Source: TA-21 sp035620895
GTDB lineage: Archaea; Thermoproteota; Nitrososphaeria; Nitrososphaerales; Nitrososphaeraceae
DNA: 64,000 nt
Reading direction: 5' to 3'
NCBI GenBank assembly: GCA_035620895.1
Contig: DASPFY010000039.1
Span: 112,402 to 176,401, forward strand
A program made the position numbers and the translations under genes. Positions within the stretch are counted from its first letter, which is position 1. Each line of letters opens with the position of its first letter. Below the pieces are notes generated by a model. That model did not search any database and had not been told where the DNA came from. It saw only the letters and a program-made list of their open reading frames with translations. Positions 8,626 to 17,378 of the stretch are shown here, in pieces.

Positions 8626-8751
8626 ACTCCTCTAATTTACAAAGTAACATATTTTACTCTTGATATACTTCGATTAAATAATGTATCATGATATCAATAT
8701 TTTACATTTGGTTAAATATGCATATATTTATAAAAAATCATAAATTAAGAA

Positions 8752-9666
8752 TTGACATCTCAGGATACCAATCGTAATCCCCTTTTGAAAACGAGTAATT
8801 TGATTACTCCCATCATCATAGGAAAATCCACCATCTCTAATAATAGCGACCTTCTTGTTATGTCTGACAGGAACCTAATAGATAGACTTGACAAAATTCT
8901 AGCTTTAGAAATTAACAAGGTAATTATTTTTGGTACCCCCAAAATACATGATTCAAGGGGATCCCAAGCATGGAATAGTAAGGGGGTTGTTCAAAACACA
9001 ATAAGAACTATAAAAAGTAATTATGACAAAAAGATCGAGATAATTGCTGACGTCTGTGTTTGTCAGTATAATCTATCAGGCCATTGCGGAATAATAAATC
9101 AAGATAACCAAGTAGATAACGACAAAACTTTAAAGATTATGTCAAAGATTTCCCTTAGTTATGCCGAGTCTGGCGCAGATATGGTTGCACCATCATCGAT
9201 GATGGATGGATTGGTACTGTCTATTAGGAACAATCTCGACATTAATGGATTCAGAAATACCAAAATAATGTCCTTTTCAAAACAGTTTTCCTGTCTTTAT
9301 TCTCCCTTTCGTTTGACCGCATTCAAGAAATTTTCAAAGATCGACAAATCCAACTATCAGATAGGATACTCTAATTCAAGAGAGATGTTGAGAAAAATAG
9401 AATTAGATTTACGTGAGGGAGCAGATATTATAACAATAAAGCCATCATTGGGTAATCTTGATTTGATAACCAGAATTGCTGATAGAGTCAGCTGTAAAAT
9501 AGCTGTGCAACACGTATCTGGCGAATATGAAATGCTAATGGCCGCTACTCGCAATAGACTCATAGAGGAACATGAATGGATTATAGGATATTTTACATCT
9601 ATGATAAGAGCAGGAGTTAACTTGATAATATCATATGGAGCTGAGGATATAGCTGCCTCGATTTAG
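8752..9666 (+). CDS. Divergent porphobilinogen synthase (HemB)-like protein
   Basis: The 304-residue TIM-barrel protein aligns through most of the PBGS family: F-G-T-P-K near 60, zinc cysteines C102, C104 and C112 in the D-V-C-V-C and G-H-C-G context, V-A-P-S-S-M-M-D-G at 145-153, first active-site lysine K177, Schiff-base lysine K230 in I-K-P-S-L, and V-S-G-E-Y at 255-259. PBGS condenses two 5-aminolevulinate molecules for tetrapyrroles. It departs from the family at the N-terminus, where the usual S-M-P-G segment is missing, and around K177, where the S-Y-x-x-K segment seems one residue short. No other hem gene is adjacent, so it may be a second copy with altered function. TTG start behind a good TATA tract. 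Confidence 0.8.
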   Translation: MTSQDTNRNPLLKTSNLITPIIIGKSTISNNSDLLVMSDRNLIDRLDKILALEINKVIIFGTPKIHDSRGSQAWNSKGVVQNTIRTIKSNYDKKIEIIADVCVCQYNLSGHCGIINQDNQVDNDKTLKIMSKISLSYAESGADMVAPSSMMDGLVLSIRNNLDINGFRNTKIMSFSKQFSCLYSPFRLTAFKKFSKIDKSNYQIGYSNSREMLRKIELDLREGADIITIKPSLGNLDLITRIADRVSCKIAVQHVSGEYEMLMAATRNRLIEEHEWIIGYFTSMIRAGVNLIISYGAEDIAASI

Positions 9667-9737
9667 GCCGTTAAATTCTTTTGTGCCAAAATGAACGATT
9701 TGATGTCATATTTAAGATAATCTTGCTTCCATGGGTT

Positions 9738-10121
9738 TTACTTTAACTGGACAGCATTGATAATACCTACCTGACCAGGTCTTGATATTACTCTTGCCAA
9801 GCCTAATTCAGTTTCTATCACTGTGCCTTTAGTAATTACTCCTCTCCTTTCGTAGTCCTTATTAGCGGTGTTCTTGATAACTCTAAGTATTTTTAACTTT
9901 GTAGTTTTGTTCTCTTCCACATTTGAAACATTTGCTAATTCGACAGTTTTTAAAGCCGTCTTACTGTTATTGCCGCGTACTCTTCTTATCACTTTGACAT
10001 TACTTCCAGTAACCGCTTCATTTGGATATCTATCTATTTCGGACTTGCGTCTGCTCCGCATAGCGATTTTTCTGCCGCCGGTATACTTTCGACCGGATAG
10101 ATTCTCTATAGATTTTTTCAT
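9738..10121 (-). CDS. rps8e: Ribosomal protein S8e
   Basis: Archaeal small-subunit protein, 127 residues from the chosen start. Hallmarks are S-G-R-K-Y-T-G-G-R-K near the N-terminus, R-V-R-G-x-N-S-K-T-A-L-K, and a C-terminal K-D-Y-E-R-R-G-V-I-T-K-G with E-L-G-x-A-R-V-x-S-R-P-G-Q. The frame extends nine codons further to an ATG at 10148, but thaumarchaeal S8e starts M-K-x-S-x-E-N-L, so the ATG at 10121 is preferred. It is third in a row after ScpA and ScpB on the same strand, about 70 bp behind ScpB. Confidence 0.93.
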   Translation of the reverse strand: MKKSIENLSGRKYTGGRKIAMRSRRKSEIDRYPNEAVTGSNVKVIRRVRGNNSKTALKTVELANVSNVEENKTTKLKILRVIKNTANKDYERRGVITKGTVIETELGLARVISRPGQVGIINAVQLK

Positions 10122-10189
10122 GATTGCATAGAAGTGAAGTTGATCCATTTTATGAGGTTTACTATTAAGTAACCAAAGAGCAATAATAA

Positions 10190-10702
10190 TTATTTTAGAA
10201 TCATCTTGCTTTTGAGTATGTTGAGGTCATTTATCCCAAAATATTCTTGAAATTTTCTGCTTGTTCTATATATTTTCATTCTCCCCAACCGTTCCGATTC
10301 AATGAACGCATGAGCTCTCAGCTCTTTGAGATGCGTGTAAACTTGACTGCCTCGAATTTGAACTAGCCTTTTTGAGGTAATTGGTTGTTCATAAGCAATA
10401 AATGATAAAGTTTTTAGTGCGCCGGCGGGGATTAGCGGCTGTTGAGCAAATCGCCTAATCAAAGGCATGTAGACAGGTTTTACTTGAAACACAAATTTAT
10501 CATCATCAAGTTGAGCGATTTCTAGGGCGGTCAAAACATTTCGTGTTTTTTTTATTAGTTCATGTAGTAATTTGACTACTTTTTCTTTAGAATTAATTCC
10601 AGCTGCCCTCATCAAGTCACTTATGGATAAGGGTCTACCGGCAGCATATAGGGCTGCTTCGATTCTGGCTGTAATTTCAGCGTCCGGAAGTGATTGAGGC
10701 AC
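10190..10702 (-). CDS. scpB: Segregation and condensation protein B
   Basis: 170-residue winged-helix kleisin partner. The pattern I-E-A-A-L-Y-A-A-G-R-P-L at the N-terminus and L-S-F-I-A-Y-E-Q-P-I-T, then R-G-S-Q-V-Y-T-H-L, is typical of ScpB. It dimerises and binds ScpA to complete a condensin with SMC. GTG start. It lies 24 bp downstream of scpA, so the two form an operon, probably also with S8e. SMC is not in the window. Confidence 0.88.
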   Translation of the reverse strand: MPQSLPDAEITARIEAALYAAGRPLSISDLMRAAGINSKEKVVKLLHELIKKTRNVLTALEIAQLDDDKFVFQVKPVYMPLIRRFAQQPLIPAGALKTLSFIAYEQPITSKRLVQIRGSQVYTHLKELRAHAFIESERLGRMKIYRTSRKFQEYFGINDLNILKSKMILK

Positions 10703-10726
10703 CTGTGTGAATGTAACTAAGCTTTG

Positions 10727-11410
10727 TTAATCAATGTTTTCGTTCAAAGTAATCAATATTTCTTCGTCTTTCTGCTCAACAAGTATTTTTCTTTTCATGG
10801 CAAGGTATAGCATGGCAATAAAGCATCTTACTATTTCAAGAGAATCCATCTTAACCGTAAGATTCTTGAATTCAACAGACTTATCGGCAGTTACGATATC
10901 GAAGATCATATCCTCATAAGATTGCAAAATCTTCTCGAACTTCACCAAGTACTCATCAAAGTTGAATGTCTCCACAGATTCCAGATTGAGTTGATTCCGT
11001 CTTGGTTTTGGATTTGCCAGCCCATTTATCATGTTTTCAAGTACGTGCAATAATTCCTCTAGACTCACAGGATAAGTAGGTTCTATCCTAAACGGAATTT
11101 CAAGTGGCTTCAAATTTGGAATGGGTTGGATGTCAACATCTTCAACTCCCTTTTTAATTTTGGAGATTTTCTCTAGTCTCAGGATACTCTCTACCTTCAA
11201 ACGATAGATTAGTGAGGATGACAATGCTGCGATCCCGCACATTCTTAGGTCTTTTTTTCCACTATTATTGATTAGTTTTAACAACATTTCTAATAGTAAT
11301 GAAAGATCAATTTCCCATACATCTTTCTTTGACAATACTGATGGATTGAAAAGTAAATCGAGTGGTGGTTGAGATATGCTTTTCTTGGTAGTTATGTCTG
11401 CTTCCGACAT
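10727..11410 (-). CDS. scpA: Segregation and condensation protein A (kleisin)
   Basis: 227-residue kleisin that bridges the heads of an SMC dimer in chromosome compaction. The N-terminal motif P-L-D-L-L-F with K-K-D-V-W-E-I-D-L, and the C-terminal winged-helix pattern (R-C-F-I-A-M-L-Y-L-A-M-K-R-K-I-L-V-E-Q), fit archaeal ScpA. First gene of the scpA-scpB cluster. ATG start, with an AT-rich region ahead. Confidence 0.88.
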   Translation of the reverse strand: MSEADITTKKSISQPPLDLLFNPSVLSKKDVWEIDLSLLLEMLLKLINNSGKKDLRMCGIAALSSSLIYRLKVESILRLEKISKIKKGVEDVDIQPIPNLKPLEIPFRIEPTYPVSLEELLHVLENMINGLANPKPRRNQLNLESVETFNFDEYLVKFEKILQSYEDMIFDIVTADKSVEFKNLTVKMDSLEIVRCFIAMLYLAMKRKILVEQKDEEILITLNENID

Positions 11411-11555
11411 GTATGTCTACAATAGCGTCTAGTTAATATTAATTGGTATTGTCTAATAAAATTTAGATTTATAATAAAATTTTGTTCGGAAGATTGGAAA
11501 AACATTCAAAAGTCACTGTATTGTAAAATAAAAAAAGTGGAGAGTGTATATATCA

Positions 11556-11843
11556 ATGGCTACAAAGAAAGAGATAAGGGACAAGGAAAACCAGGAGAGG
11601 CTTGCAAATGCGATTAGCACCTTGGACAGTATAGCTAGGAACAATAATATTCAAAAAAATATTCGAAATATTGTAAGAGAGATCCTGACAGGAATAAAGG
11701 ATGAAAAAAACGGATCTATTTCTGTTAGGGCGGCAAATACTATAAGTATGCTAGATAACGTGACTCAAAATCCGCAGATGCAATCTCATATACGGACCTT
11801 ATTGTGGCAGGTCGTTTCAACGTTAGAGAGTATAAGAGAATAG
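11556..11843 (+). CDS. UPF0147 family protein
   Basis: Small helical archaeal protein, 95 residues from the chosen ATG. It matches UPF0147 by repeated L-D-S-I-A-R and L-D-N-V-T-Q helices and the segment G-S-I-S-V-R-A-A-N-T-I. Function is unknown; the family is conserved across archaea. The frame opens at a GTG (11544), but the ATG at 11556 is preferred because a GGAG-like sequence lies about 12 bases before it. Divergent from scpA. Confidence 0.85.
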   Translation: MATKKEIRDKENQERLANAISTLDSIARNNNIQKNIRNIVREILTGIKDEKNGSISVRAANTISMLDNVTQNPQMQSHIRTLLWQVVSTLESIRE

Positions 11844-11860
11844 GAAATTCAACCCTCAAA

Positions 11861-12004
11861 TCAAGAGGAATCAATATTCTTGGCTTGTTTTAATTGAGGT
11901 GGAAGTTTTTCAAGTTTATGAGTGGGATTAGCAAGATAATGTCTGGACGCACCTTCACCACTAAGCACAATATTACAATTAATACATTTGTATCTTATAG
12001 CCAA
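11861..12004 (-). CDS. Small CxxC/His zinc-finger protein
   Basis: A 47-codon frame (TTG start) reads M-A-I-R-Y-K-C-I-N-C at the N-terminus. It has C7-x2-C10 followed by H22 and H29, so a compact one-finger zinc protein is likely. The C-terminus is polar and charged (L-E-K-L-P-P-Q-L-K-Q). A TATA-like tract lies about 20-30 bp upstream. It is too short for a standard ORF cut-off. The spacing of ligands is the main support; the family is not recognised. Confidence 0.5.
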   Translation of the reverse strand: MAIRYKCINCNIVLSGEGASRHYLANPTHKLEKLPPQLKQAKNIDSS

Positions 12005-12120
12005 TTACAATTATAGTTATACCTACATATCTAAAAAGATACTGAACAAAACATTCATTTTTGATCCGTGCTGGTCCATTCTAAGGTCACTGCTACCTTA
12101 CCTATGTCAATGTTGCTATT

Positions 12121-12165
12121 AGTATTAGCTTAACTGCAGCATCTTAAGATCATTAAGCTAATACT
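12121..12165. repeat. Long inverted repeat in intergenic region
   Basis: AGTATTAGCTTAA at 12121-12133 is the exact reverse complement of 12153-12165, and the 19-base centre itself contains the 10-bp palindrome ATCTTAAGAT. It lies between the small zinc-finger gene (minus) and the aCPSF1 gene (minus), about 260 bp beyond the aCPSF1 stop. It may be an RNA hairpin or a protein site. The rest of 12005-12428 shows no gene. Confidence 0.5.
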
Positions 12166-12428
12166 CTATTATTTGTCGCATCGAAATTCAAACTAATCCA
12201 AAGCGTAGGTCTGTTTGCCATTTATACTAATCTAGATATCCCAACTTAAACAAATGAAAGTCAGTGGGAAAAGTTATCAGGCGTGAGAGCGAGAGCCATC
12301 ATGTTTCAGAAAGTATGCAAAAAGGTACATTCTTACCAATATGAGGATCAGCAATATCAGCTCGGTTGATCTACTTGTCTTTAGCCCTATATTATGTAAA
12401 TCCGAATAGGAGATATATGGTTTCACAA

Positions 12429-14528
12429 TTATCTCAACTTGATAATTTCTCTATTATCAGGAACAATAGATCTTATCTTGAATCTTGAGAAAATATTGCT
12501 GGCTACGTTTTCTGATTTAGATTTTTCACCATGATTGACCAATACTCTCTTTGGTTTTATTCTTGCAGTAAAATTCATTATCTGGTTAAAATCACTATGG
12601 CCACTAAATCCATCAATTTTCTGACTTGCACATTTAATTGGAATAACTTTAACCTTACCTTTTTCATCCAGCATACTGATCTCCATCAAACCGCCATCAA
12701 TGACGCGTCTTCCCAATGTTCCATTAATCTGGTAGGAAACAAATAGTATGTTATTTTTCTTGTCCGGCGCGATTTTCTTAAAGTATTCTACAGATGGACC
12801 TCCTTCCAGCATCCCAGAGGTTGCCATTATGACACTTGGGTTTTCGTCGTTGAATACATCTTCCCTTCTTTCGTAGCCATTAACTACTGTAAAGTATTCT
12901 GATTGGAATGGATTCACACCGTTAGATACTGATTTTCTTACATCAAATCCAAGGTAATGTGCATAGGACATATGTATTGCACTGGCTTCAGATATCATTC
13001 CTTCGATAAAGACCGGTGCCTCCATAAGACGTCCTTCTCTCATTTCCTTATCTAGGACTAGCATTATTTCTTGGGCCCTTCCTACTGCAGGAACGGGAAT
13101 TAATACCTTTCCTCCAGATGACAATGTCTTATTAATAGCATCGGTAAAAGTTTTGTATACTACAGATTGATCTGGCATTATATCTACTGTGTTTCCATAT
13201 GTACTCTCGGTTATCAATGTCTCTACTCTGGGGTAAACAGAAACAGCGCTATCCAATAATTGGGTTCTGGCATACTTGTAATCTCCGGAATAAAGAATAT
13301 TGTGCGTCCCGAATACATTGATGTGTACCGTGGCACTTCCCATTATATGTCCAGCATTGTTGAAGGTCAAAGTGATATCAGGCGATATATCGGTAGGTTT
13401 CCCGTAAGGTAACGTTATACAGTGCTTGATAACTTCATTTACATCTCTTGTTTCGTATGGTAAAAATGTACCGTTGCTTTTAGAAATCTTTACTGAATCG
13501 TACTGTAGGAGAGTCATTAAAGGTAGTGTAGGTTCAGTACAATAAACAGGACCCTTATATCCAAACTTGAATAATGTAGGCAAAAATCCCTGATGATCAA
13601 TATGTGCATGACTTATGACTACAGCGTCTATCTCGTCAAGATCAAAATTAAACCAATCTAATCGTGGATAAGCTGAAATTCCTAGCGGTTCACCAGGATT
13701 TATCCCGCAATCAAGCATAATCTTGCTTTCGGAAGTTACTACAATAAAACATGACCTTCCAACTTGTTTAACCCCGCCCAGACAAAAAATAGCTATTTCC
13801 TCCTTGTTCCTAATCTTAGATTTTAGTTCAGTAATTTCTGATCTCTTATCACTTGATTGACTGACGAAATCTAAATTGGAATCATTATTTTCCAAAACTA
13901 AAGGTGGCCTGAAAACTCTTCTCCCTAGTGATTGTAAGAAAAGATTCCTCTCCTTTGCAGAACTCTTCTGAGTAGAATGAATCATGTTCATACTACTAGA
14001 CTGAATATGTGGAGAACGTAATGTGTGTGCTATCCAACCTGTCGCCTGCGCAATATCGATTACCGTATTTGCATCTACAGATTCAGGGTGATTTACTTCA
14101 AGGACTACTTCTCCTGTCGCATCATCACAAAATACAGCAGATATTGTAACTTCATTTGGTAACATCTTTATTACTGTGGATCTTGTTTCGTCTTCAGATA
14201 ACCTAATTGAGGGATCAGTTCTTACCACAAATCTTTTCTTAACATTTTTTGAAAGTGATGAAAGATAATAGGTTAATTCAGTTAATGAAAATTTAGGATT
14301 TAATGTATAAAGAGCAACATACGGACCTTCAAATCTTATACTTGTGATTTGGGATTCCTTTGGAATTGATTTCAGTATTATATCCTTAAAGAAATCTTCG
14401 TCTAATTTCTTTCTATGTTGAATTTGATTTGCAGATAAAGTATTAGAATGTAGCTTAACCTTGTCATTGTTCTCTGATGCAGAATTACTCTCATCTACAG
14501 AATTATTACTTAAATCTCGATTACTCAC
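12429..14528 (-). CDS. aCPSF1/FttA, KH-beta-CASP ribonuclease and termination factor
   Basis: The 699-residue protein is the archaeal homologue of the CPSF73 endonuclease, which cleaves nascent RNA at U-rich sites and terminates transcription. Order: a Ser/Asn-rich tail (1-40), two KH-type domains (about 45-180), a linker, then a metallo-beta-lactamase domain with D-C-G-I (273-276) and H307-A-H-I-D-H312, S-G-D-Y, a beta-CASP domain with E-S-T-Y-G and A-T-S-G-M-L, and S-G-H-S-D near the end. All metal-binding motifs are present. GTG start. The N-terminal tail and the linker at 175-240 are variable and look like lineage extensions. Monocistronic. Confidence 0.95.
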   Translation of the reverse strand: MSNRDLSNNSVDESNSASENNDKVKLHSNTLSANQIQHRKKLDEDFFKDIILKSIPKESQITSIRFEGPYVALYTLNPKFSLTELTYYLSSLSKNVKKRFVVRTDPSIRLSEDETRSTVIKMLPNEVTISAVFCDDATGEVVLEVNHPESVDANTVIDIAQATGWIAHTLRSPHIQSSSMNMIHSTQKSSAKERNLFLQSLGRRVFRPPLVLENNDSNLDFVSQSSDKRSEITELKSKIRNKEEIAIFCLGGVKQVGRSCFIVVTSESKIMLDCGINPGEPLGISAYPRLDWFNFDLDEIDAVVISHAHIDHQGFLPTLFKFGYKGPVYCTEPTLPLMTLLQYDSVKISKSNGTFLPYETRDVNEVIKHCITLPYGKPTDISPDITLTFNNAGHIMGSATVHINVFGTHNILYSGDYKYARTQLLDSAVSVYPRVETLITESTYGNTVDIMPDQSVVYKTFTDAINKTLSSGGKVLIPVPAVGRAQEIMLVLDKEMREGRLMEAPVFIEGMISEASAIHMSYAHYLGFDVRKSVSNGVNPFQSEYFTVVNGYERREDVFNDENPSVIMATSGMLEGGPSVEYFKKIAPDKKNNILFVSYQINGTLGRRVIDGGLMEISMLDEKGKVKVIPIKCASQKIDGFSGHSDFNQIMNFTARIKPKRVLVNHGEKSKSENVASNIFSRFKIRSIVPDNREIIKLR

Positions 14529-14713
14529 TTTAACATTCTTCTAGATACTCGGTCTGATTTTCTATTATCCTTACGTTAATAATGATAATCAACGACTATC
14601 ACAACGCTAGATAGCAAGGTCACTAAAGCTCTTACCGGTTGTATCCATAATGAAAGTGAACTTCTCTATTAATATATATTTTGGAAATTAATTGTATTTA
14701 CCGGCCCATTATC

Positions 14714-15904
14714 CTAGAAAAGCAGATATGGTAGAAATAATGACATAACCACAATAACTATCATTAATGTAGATACTGCCGACGAGATTTGCTTGAGACG
14801 ATTCTTGTCAATTTTGGATCTGCTCTCTATAAGCGATCCGTACAATTGACCTCCATCCAAAAGTGCAATAGGAAGGGCATTGAATATTCCCAAATTGAAA
14901 TTGATGAACCAGAGCCAGAAGAGAGTATTGGCAATTATGGGAAAGAATGGACCAAATAAACTTGATTCATATTTTGGCGCCATAGTATCTGAAAATGGTA
15001 CAAATTGTCCATCTAGTGTTGGTAAAGGAAGCATTGGTACTGGGCGATTTATATTAAAGGTAAATGCAAAATGTCTCTTGTACAATTCAAGTGTCCCATT
15101 GGGATCAAGGGGTAAAGCTACGACACCAAGAATAGGTTTAGTAGGGTCGGTGTCGGCAGGAATTGATAGAGTACCCGTTATTTGTTTCCCCTGTCTGTCC
15201 TGCCATACGATTTGAGATTGTTTGCCTATATTTGATCTTAAAGTTTGCGACAAATCGTCTTGGTTATGTAATTCAGTTTGACCAATAGTTAGTATGCTGG
15301 AACCTCGTGTAAGACCAATTTTTTCCGCAAGTGATCCATCAGTTATACTAATTATTTGGATTCCATTATTCGGATTATTTTGCATAGCAATTGGCGTTAA
15401 GGAGGATATTACTACAAATAACAAACCCATTGAGATTGCTGCAAGAATCATGTTGTTCAGTGGGCCTGCAGTAAGAACGGCGCTTTTCTCCTTTAATGTT
15501 GCTTTATCTAACCCTTCCTTGTCAAGGTTCACAAAAGCTCCAACTGGAATAAAGAGAACAAACGCAATACCAGTTGATTCTACCTTTATCCCATATACTC
15601 TTGCAACGATGCCATGCCCTGCCTCGTGTATGAAGACACTTATTATGAGAGCAACCAAAGTGTAGGAAATCGGAAGAAGTGGGTTAAGTATGGGGATTAG
15701 AAAATTTCCTCTGGGACCGATCTCCCTGACATCCTCTCTCACAGAAACATTCGAAATAAGAGTGGATATTCCGCCAACTATTAGTAATATCGCAATCACG
15801 GTTATGACAGGCATTAAATATGTATTGGCTCTGGCATATGCCTTAGCAACTCTGGTCTTCGCTACATAATCAAAGAATTTTAAGCCAAACGGGGTATGTA
15901 GCAA
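14714..15904 (-). CDS. Site-2 protease (M50) with PDZ domain
   Basis: Intramembrane zinc metalloprotease of 396 residues. The catalytic H93-E94-x2-H97 motif sits in the second or third membrane helix (F-I-H-E-A-G-H-G), a PDZ domain spans roughly 185-250, and the second metal motif L-L-D350-G-G lies in a late helix. Members release membrane-bound regulators or trim signal peptides (RseP, SpoIVFB, S2P). TTG start. It is downstream of, and on the same strand as, a small zinc-finger gene. The substrate is unknown; the orphan RskA-like domain protein at 37.5 kb is not linked enough to argue from. Confidence 0.9.
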   Translation of the reverse strand: MLHTPFGLKFFDYVAKTRVAKAYARANTYLMPVITVIAILLIVGGISTLISNVSVREDVREIGPRGNFLIPILNPLLPISYTLVALIISVFIHEAGHGIVARVYGIKVESTGIAFVLFIPVGAFVNLDKEGLDKATLKEKSAVLTAGPLNNMILAAISMGLLFVVISSLTPIAMQNNPNNGIQIISITDGSLAEKIGLTRGSSILTIGQTELHNQDDLSQTLRSNIGKQSQIVWQDRQGKQITGTLSIPADTDPTKPILGVVALPLDPNGTLELYKRHFAFTFNINRPVPMLPLPTLDGQFVPFSDTMAPKYESSLFGPFFPIIANTLFWLWFINFNLGIFNALPIALLDGGQLYGSLIESRSKIDKNRLKQISSAVSTLMIVIVVMSLFLPYLLF

Positions 15905-16116
15905 AATCAGCGGAAATGGGCGAAATATGTCGGTGTGAATACCTTGTTGTTTTTGTTTTTCCAGAACTATGAGTACAATAATTTACATATTTAAATTAAT
16001 TCATCGGAATTGAACTATAAAAAGTATCAAAAGAAATTACATGAATTTTATTTAGAAAGTGAAATATCATATTAAATCTATCCGATATCTTAAATTATCG
16101 TAAATCGTTACCAGTA

Positions 16117-16293
16117 TCAATCGTTTTTCCACAAATCGGTCGCGGATCTTAATGATTTTTGGAACTTGCTATTGTTTGCTAGTTGCTTTTCTAACATTTT
16201 TTTCCTTGCAATATGCTCAGATTCCTTAGTGTGCTTTTCTAATGATAACACTTCTATAGATCTCTCGCAAATATTGCAGAAAAATTCTTCCAT
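16117..16293 (-). CDS. Small C2H2 zinc-finger protein
   Basis: A 58-codon frame with an ATG start. It begins M-E-E-F-F-C-N-I-C-E and has C6-x2-C9, then H21 and H27, giving a C2H2-like finger, followed by a basic helix rich in Lys, Arg and Gln (A-R-K-K-M-L-E-K-Q-L) and a W-K-N-D end. Such one-finger proteins are common and poorly studied in archaea; DNA or RNA binding is plausible. It is missed by a 60-residue ORF limit. Its start is 138 bp from the divergent TauE gene, so they may share a control region. Confidence 0.75.
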   Translation of the reverse strand: MEEFFCNICERSIEVLSLEKHTKESEHIARKKMLEKQLANNSKFQKSLRSATDLWKND

Positions 16294-16430
16294 TCAATGA
16301 TTATTTTGAAAAGTACCAAATTTAATTCATTATATACTCCGACGCCACAAAATTTACTTTCTTATAAACGAGAATATACAAACGATTTATTAACTTACTA
16401 CAGTTGTAATAGAATTAACAGGTATTTGAC

Positions 16431-17201
16431 TTGGAAGAGTTTTTGCTTTTTCCCTTTTTTGTCATAATTGGTCTGATAGCAGGAATCTTGGGTTCCATGA
16501 TAGGAGTTGGGGGTGGAGTCATAATATCTCCAGCTTTGACTTTTATCGGCCTGACACCGCCGCAAGTTGCAAGCACAAGTCTCTTTGCAGTTTCTTCTAC
16601 CAGCATCTCCTCAACTATAGCATATGCTAGATCAAAAAAGATTCAGTACATGCTTGGGATTAAGATGGCATTATTATCAATACCAGGTGCGATAGTAGGT
16701 TCTTATTTTTCAACATATATCGACCCAGGTTATTTCAAGATACTACTTGCGATAATACTGGTCGGAACAGGAATTTATCTAACGTATAGAAAATCGATAA
16801 TCAATGGAAATTCTTTGTCATTGGAATCAACTTGGGTAAAGATTCTTTTTTTTTCCAGTACATTTGTTGCTGGAATTATCTCAAGTTTATTTGGAATTGG
16901 GGGCGGAGTCATATTTGTTCCCTTAATGATGGCGATTGTAGGATTGACTATGCATCTGGCTGCTCCAACCTCCCAATTCGTTTTGATGATTACATCTTTG
17001 GTAGGACTGACAACCCACATTATACTAGGAAATCCTCAATATCTTCCTGCGGTACTCTTATCAATAGGTGCATTTGCTGGAGCTCAAATAGGATCAAGAT
17101 TATCAACGAAATTAAGTGAAAAAAAATTGAGGATAGTACTTGGAATTACTTTTTTTGGTATTGCACTCAAATTAGTCCTAGATTTTTATCAATTTGGATA
17201 A
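16431..17201 (+). CDS. TauE/SafE family anion permease
   Basis: 256-residue membrane protein with two homologous halves, each marked by a glycine-rich motif: G-S-M-I-G-V-G-G-G-V-I-I-S-P near 22-35 and S-L-F-G-I-G-G-G-V-I-F-V-P near 151-163. That is the signature of TauE/SafE (DUF81) transporters, implicated in the export or uptake of sulfite, sulfoacetate and related organosulfur anions. About eight membrane helices. TTG start. The substrate cannot be derived from context. Confidence 0.9.
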   Translation: MEEFLLFPFFVIIGLIAGILGSMIGVGGGVIISPALTFIGLTPPQVASTSLFAVSSTSISSTIAYARSKKIQYMLGIKMALLSIPGAIVGSYFSTYIDPGYFKILLAIILVGTGIYLTYRKSIINGNSLSLESTWVKILFFSSTFVAGIISSLFGIGGGVIFVPLMMAIVGLTMHLAAPTSQFVLMITSLVGLTTHIILGNPQYLPAVLLSIGAFAGAQIGSRLSTKLSEKKLRIVLGITFFGIALKLVLDFYQFG

Positions 17202-17378
17202 GCTGCAAGTCTGATAGGTTATACGCACAGTTTTAAAGATAATTTGAGAGAAGACTAGATCCCTTTTCGCTTATAAATGTGGACAAAATAAGGACAATGG
17301 GCTAAGATATCAAAAATGCCACAATTTATGATAAAAGTAATAAGGTGGACCCAGAAATATCTATGAGACAGCAGATTA

